Shown here piece after piece: positions 44,220 through 47,483 of a stretch of DNA of 47,483 nt; the stretch's first letter is position 1, and each line of letters begins with the position of its first letter. Source of the DNA: Aeoliella straminimaris (GTDB lineage: Bacteria; Planctomycetota; Planctomycetia; Pirellulales; Lacipirellulaceae); the NCBI RefSeq assembly GCF_024054565.1, contig NZ_JAMXLR010000012.1, positions 1-47,483 on the forward strand, given 5' to 3'. The notes beneath the pieces were generated by a model. The model had not been told where the DNA came from. It saw nothing but the letters and a program-made list of their open reading frames with translations, and searched no databases. A program made the position numbers and the translations under genes.

Positions 44220-44449
44220 CGGCCGGGTGGCACTGTCATCGAGTGTGCCACTGGCTTTGCCAGTGTAGGCCAACTGTATTCGGTTTGCACTCCACTTAAA
44301 ACCATACATTGGGGCGAGGTTGGCCAACGAACTTCGAAGTTCCGAACTCCTTATCGTTGGGGCTCCGCAGGCATTCGTTCATGGCAGTGCAAATCACGGG
44401 CAGAGCCCGTGGCACAGAAGAGTGGGGCTTGGTCAGTGCCACCCGTCCG
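44220..44449. repeat. MITE-like 230-bp repeat, copy 2
   Basis: Second copy of the element at 40924-41155, in the same orientation. The terminal inverted repeats GGGTGGCACTG (44225-44235) and CAGTGCCACCC (44434-44444) are intact. Its internal hairpin CACTGGC-TTT-GCCAGTG is perfect here, whereas copy 1 has one change. CACGGGC-AGA-GCCCGTG is at 44395-44411. The two copies form 3.3-kb-spaced direct repeats around the RHS module. Confidence 0.85.
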
Positions 44450-44519
44450 GGTGAATAGAGGAGGCACTCTACTCTTTAACTAGGGAAGTAGATTCTTCCT
44501 CTATGGTCACCCATTCCTA

Positions 44520-44699
44520 ATGCCACCTTGTCTTCAGGTCGACATCCAGCGCGACACCACCATTGACGCCGCGGACTTCTTGGTCTGGAAGGATCACTTT
44601 GGCGAAGCGGCACAACTTATTTCCGCAGCCACTACGGTGGTCCTCCAGCCTGGAAACTGCCTGCCGCGGCTCGTTGACGTCCGCAACCCCGCAACATAA
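44520..44699 (+). pseudogene. Dockerin-like C-terminal remnant
   Basis: A 59-codon frame encodes [20 protein letters not shown] followed by FG. This is the second half of a planctomycete dockerin-type calcium repeat (pattern D.N.DG.VDAADYTVWRDN.G). A short tail and a stop follow; no signal peptide or first repeat is present. In planctomycetes such modules sit near the C-terminus of large surface proteins, so this is probably the end of a gene whose front was lost when the RHS/MITE module arrived. It ends 9 bp before hisF. Confidence 0.5.
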
Positions 44700-44708
44700 T
44701 CTAGGAGC

Positions 44709-45485
44709 ATGTTAGCAGCCCGTGTTATTCCCTGTCTCGACGTGAACCAAGGCCGTGTGGTCAAGGGCACCAACTTCGTGAACCTTCGCGACGCGGGTGA
44801 CCCCGTGGAGGTGGCCGCGCGGTACGAGGCCGAGGGGGCCGACGAGCTGGTGTTTCTCGACATCACCGCCAGCCACGAAGCGCGGGCCATCACGCTCGAC
44901 ATGGTCCGCCGCACCGCCGAGCGGGTGTTCATGCCATTTACCGTGGGGGGTGGTATTCGCACGCTCGAAGATGCCAAAGCCCTGATCACCGCGGGCGCCG
45001 AAAAGGTGAGCATCAACTCGGCCGCTGTGAAGACGCCCGAGCTGGTGAGCCAGGTGTCGCGGTGGTTTGGCAGTTGCGCGACGGTGGTAAACATCGATCC
45101 CAAACGCATCACGGGCGAGGACGGCCGCGAGCGGTGGGAAGTGCACATCAACGGCGGCCGCATTCCCACGGGGCTCGAAGCGGTGGAGTGGGCGCAGCGG
45201 GTCGAGGAACTTGGCGCCGGCGAAATTGTGCTCACCAGCATGGACTGCGACGGCACTAAGGACGGCTACGACCTGGAGATCACCCGCGCGGTGAGCGAGG
45301 CGGTCTCGATACCGGTCGTCGCCAGCGGCGGAGCGGGCAAACCCGAACACCTGGCCGACGCCATCATCGAAGGCAAAGCCGATGCGGCGCTGGCGGCCAG
45401 CATTTTTCACTTTGGCGAATACACCATCGAAGAAACCAAACGCATCATGGCCGAGCGGGGCATCCCCGTGCGGATGCTAGTTTAG
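44709..45485 (+). CDS. hisF: Imidazole glycerol phosphate synthase cyclase subunit HisF
   Basis: A 258-residue TIM-barrel enzyme. It closes the imidazole ring in histidine biosynthesis, using ammonia from HisH on PRFAR to give IGP and AICAR. The catalytic Asp11 ([14 protein letters not shown]) and Asp130 (VVNIDPKR) are present, with the phosphate loops [13 protein letters not shown] and [13 protein letters not shown]. Length is that of the family. TAGGAGC precedes the ATG. No other his gene is in the window, so the pathway is dispersed. Confidence 0.97.
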   Translation: MLAARVIPCLDVNQGRVVKGTNFVNLRDAGDPVEVAARYEAEGADELVFLDITASHEARAITLDMVRRTAERVFMPFTVGGGIRTLEDAKALITAGAEKVSINSAAVKTPELVSQVSRWFGSCATVVNIDPKRITGEDGRERWEVHINGGRIPTGLEAVEWAQRVEELGAGEIVLTSMDCDGTKDGYDLEITRAVSEAVSIPVVASGGAGKPEHLADAIIEGKADAALAASIFHFGEYTIEETKRIMAERGIPVRMLV

Positions 45486-45546
45486 CTGCCGCCCGGTTTC
45501 CGCTCGTCCAGCATGTTTCACTCATTCTGGAATTCGGCGGAACATT

Positions 45547-47421
45547 ATGTCTCATCCAACGGCTGTTCGGTTTTCATTCTTCGCAATCGCCTGGTCCATC
45601 GCCACACTCGGTGGTGTGCAGGTTCCGGCTGGTGCTCAGTCGATCGAGCTCGAGCAATACGACGTGCAGGTCAATCGGCTGATCGCGCGGATGACCCTGG
45701 CCGAGAAGATCGGCCAGATGACGCAGGCGGAGTTCAGCGCGCTCGAGCCTGGCGAGATCAAACGGCTGGCGCTCGGCTCGGTGCTGTGCGGCGGTAACTC
45801 CGATCCCCAAGAGGGCAACGCCGTGGGGCCCTGGACCGAGATGTACGACAGCAGCCAGCGCCAAGCGCTCGAGACCCGCCTCGCCATCCCGCTGCTGTTT
45901 GGCGTAGACGCCGTACATGGGCACAGCAACGTGCTGGGCGCGGTGATCTTTCCGCACAACATCGCTCTGGGATGCACCCGCGATGCAGAGTTGGTGGAGC
46001 GCGTCAATCGCATCACGGCCGAGGAAATCAGGGCCACCGGTATCAACTGGAACTTTGCCCCCTGTGTGACCGTGCCGCGCGACATCCGTTGGGGACGCAC
46101 CTACGAAGGATTCAGCGAGTCGCCCGAGTTGGTTTCGCAACTCGGCGCCGCTGCGGTGCGCGGTCTGCAGGGATCGGATCTGGCCAGTCCCGGCAGCGTA
46201 CTGGCCTGCGCCAAGCACTTCGTGGGCGATGGAGGTACCCAGGCCGAAATGCGTGCTTCCAGCTCGTTTGGCGACGACGTGCAGCTTCGGCTCGACCAGG
46301 GCGACGTGGTGTGCGACCTCGGAACATTGCGCCGCGTCCACCTGCCGCCCTACATTCCAGCCATCGAAGCGGGCGTTGGCTCGATCATGCCTTCGTACAG
46401 CAGTTGGAATGGCGTGAAGTGCTCGGGCCACAAGCAACTGCTGACCGACGTGTTGAAGATCGAGCTCGGCTTCCAGGGTTTTCTCATCTCCGACTATAAC
46501 GCCATCGACCAGATCACGGACGACTACAAGGAGTGCATCCGCGTCTCCTGCCTGGCAGGCATGGACATGTTCATGGTGCCGACCAGGTACCGCGAGTTTA
46601 CCGAGAAGCTTACCGAACTGGTCGAAGAAGGCGCGGTGCCCGAGGAGCGAATCGACGACGCGGTCCGCAGAATCTTGCGCGTCAAAGCGGCCATGGGCTT
46701 GTTGGATGAAGGCGTTGACCCGCTGGCCGATCGTAGTTGGCAGAGTGAATTCGGCTCGCCCGAGCGCAGAGCCGTCGCCCGCCAGGCGGTCCGCAAGTCG
46801 CTAGTGTTGCTGAAGAACGAAGGAAACGTGTTGCCGCTCGCGAAAGAGAACTCGCGAATTGTCGTGGCCGGCAAGGCGGCCGACGACCTCGGCATCCAGT
46901 GCGGCGGTTGGACCATCGACTGGCAGGGTAAAGAAGGCAAAGTCACCACCGGCGGCACCACGCTGCTCGCCGGTATCCGCCAGGCGGTGGCGGGCTCCGC
47001 CCAGGTCGATTATACGGCCGATGCGAATGATATTCCTCAGGCCGACGTGGCGATCGTCGTCGTGGGCGAGAAGCCCTACGCCGAAGGGCTGGGCGACACC
47101 GGCAGCTTGAGACTTTCCGCCGAAGACCAGCAGCTTATCCAGCGCGTCCAAGCCACCGGCGTTCCGACCGTGCTGGTCGTGCTGTCCGGCCGCCCGCTGG
47201 TGCTGGGCGACGCACTCGAGTCGTCGCAATCCGTGGTAGCCGCCTGGCTGCCCGGCACCGAAGGCGCCGGCGTGGCCGACGTGCTATTCGGCGACTACGC
47301 CCCCACCGGCAAACTCTCCTTCACCTGGCCCCGCACAGCAGATCAGGAACCGATCAACGTGGGCGATGCGGAATACGATCCGGAGTTCAAGTACGGCTTT
47401 GGGTTGACGTACGGGGAATAG
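45547..47421 (+). CDS. Glycoside hydrolase family 3 beta-glucosidase-like enzyme, exported
   Basis: This 624-residue protein has a signal peptide ([20 protein letters not shown]). A GH3 N-terminal barrel follows ([39 protein letters not shown], given as [38 protein letters not shown] with the Lys-His pair at 223-224). The nucleophile Asp316 is in [10 protein letters not shown]. The C-terminal alpha/beta sandwich ([30 protein letters not shown]) supplies the acid/base Glu. It ends in [11 protein letters not shown] without the fibronectin domain of larger BglX forms. It cleaves beta-glucosides or xylo/gluco-oligosaccharides outside the cytoplasm, in keeping with polysaccharide-degrading planctomycetes. 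Confidence 0.95.
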   Translation: MSHPTAVRFSFFAIAWSIATLGGVQVPAGAQSIELEQYDVQVNRLIARMTLAEKIGQMTQAEFSALEPGEIKRLALGSVLCGGNSDPQEGNAVGPWTEMYDSSQRQALETRLAIPLLFGVDAVHGHSNVLGAVIFPHNIALGCTRDAELVERVNRITAEEIRATGINWNFAPCVTVPRDIRWGRTYEGFSESPELVSQLGAAAVRGLQGSDLASPGSVLACAKHFVGDGGTQAEMRASSSFGDDVQLRLDQGDVVCDLGTLRRVHLPPYIPAIEAGVGSIMPSYSSWNGVKCSGHKQLLTDVLKIELGFQGFLISDYNAIDQITDDYKECIRVSCLAGMDMFMVPTRYREFTEKLTELVEEGAVPEERIDDAVRRILRVKAAMGLLDEGVDPLADRSWQSEFGSPERRAVARQAVRKSLVLLKNEGNVLPLAKENSRIVVAGKAADDLGIQCGGWTIDWQGKEGKVTTGGTTLLAGIRQAVAGSAQVDYTADANDIPQADVAIVVVGEKPYAEGLGDTGSLRLSAEDQQLIQRVQATGVPTVLVVLSGRPLVLGDALESSQSVVAAWLPGTEGAGVADVLFGDYAPTGKLSFTWPRTADQEPINVGDAEYDPEFKYGFGLTYGE

Positions 47422-47483
47422 GTTTTACCGCTCGACCGACTGCGCGGATCTGGCATTTCCGGCTGGATGTACGAGTGGTCTCT

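Noticed and set aside
44076..44483. A 135-codon plus-strand frame across repeat copy 2
   Set aside because: It is an open frame of the repeat itself and antisense to the small HTH-like gene.
1..47483. CRISPR array
   Set aside because: No regularly spaced 24-40 bp direct repeats were noticed, and no cas-like gene is present.

Overview
The window looks like a chromosomal segment of a planctomycete, most likely order Pirellulales. The evidence is a PEP-CTERM secreted protein (3195-3950), a dockerin-like remnant (44520-44699), a planctomycete-style outer-membrane barrel protein ending in YYFGR, RHS/YD-repeat sequence of the planctomycete type, weak Shine-Dalgarno use with GTG/TTG starts, and several proteins I know only as planctomycete hypotheticals. 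The family assignment rests on reading motifs, not on a database search.

The window has three parts. (1) 1-25357 reads as an accessory, visibly less G+C-rich block. It has decayed integrase pieces at both ends (985-1269 and 25057-25290), a scrap of a cobalamin-type ribonucleotide reductase/TSCPD domain, an IS5-family (IS427-like) insertion sequence with 2-bp TA flanks, and at its right edge a 3' piece of tRNA-His (25311-25357) with no 5' half. That piece looks like an attachment-site footprint of an integrated element. Its cargo is mostly envelope and stress functions: an outer-membrane barrel protein, a PEP-CTERM protein, a membrane-anchored patatin, a cysteine-less thioredoxin-fold protein, dodecin, a PDZ-YbaY fusion, a PstS-like binding protein, a dCache/HAMP/cyclase-like receptor, an MscS channel with a cyclic-nucleotide-binding-like domain, an AI-2E family permease, two lipoproteins, a DUF937 protein with an EF-hand, a GlsB/YeaQ protein, a TPR protein and a SnoaL-like protein.

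(2) 25400-40350 is a G+C-rich, gene-dense core segment: a HerA-like ATPase, a lipoprotein, a YugP-like zinc peptidase, thiS-thiG, a YciF-like ferritin-fold protein, a DinG/XPD helicase, a secretin-like protein, an AlkD-type protein and a DUF4914 PEPCK-like P-loop protein.

(3) 40350-47483 holds a lower-G+C module bounded by two near-identical 230-bp repeats with 11-bp terminal inverted repeats. Inside are a 5'-truncated RHS gene with an HNH/GHH-like C-terminal domain, an acidic probable immunity protein and a small unknown gene. Beyond it lie a dockerin scrap, hisF and a family 3 glycoside hydrolase.

The two most interesting ensembles are as follows. First, the 10.0-15.0 kb signalling cluster: a PstS-like binding protein divergent from a receptor whose cyclase domain has lost most catalytic residues, followed 38 bp later by an MscS channel whose nucleotide-binding domain has lost the phosphate-binding arginine. 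Second, the RHS toxin/immunity cassette, which starts exactly where one MITE-like repeat ends and lies between two copies of it.
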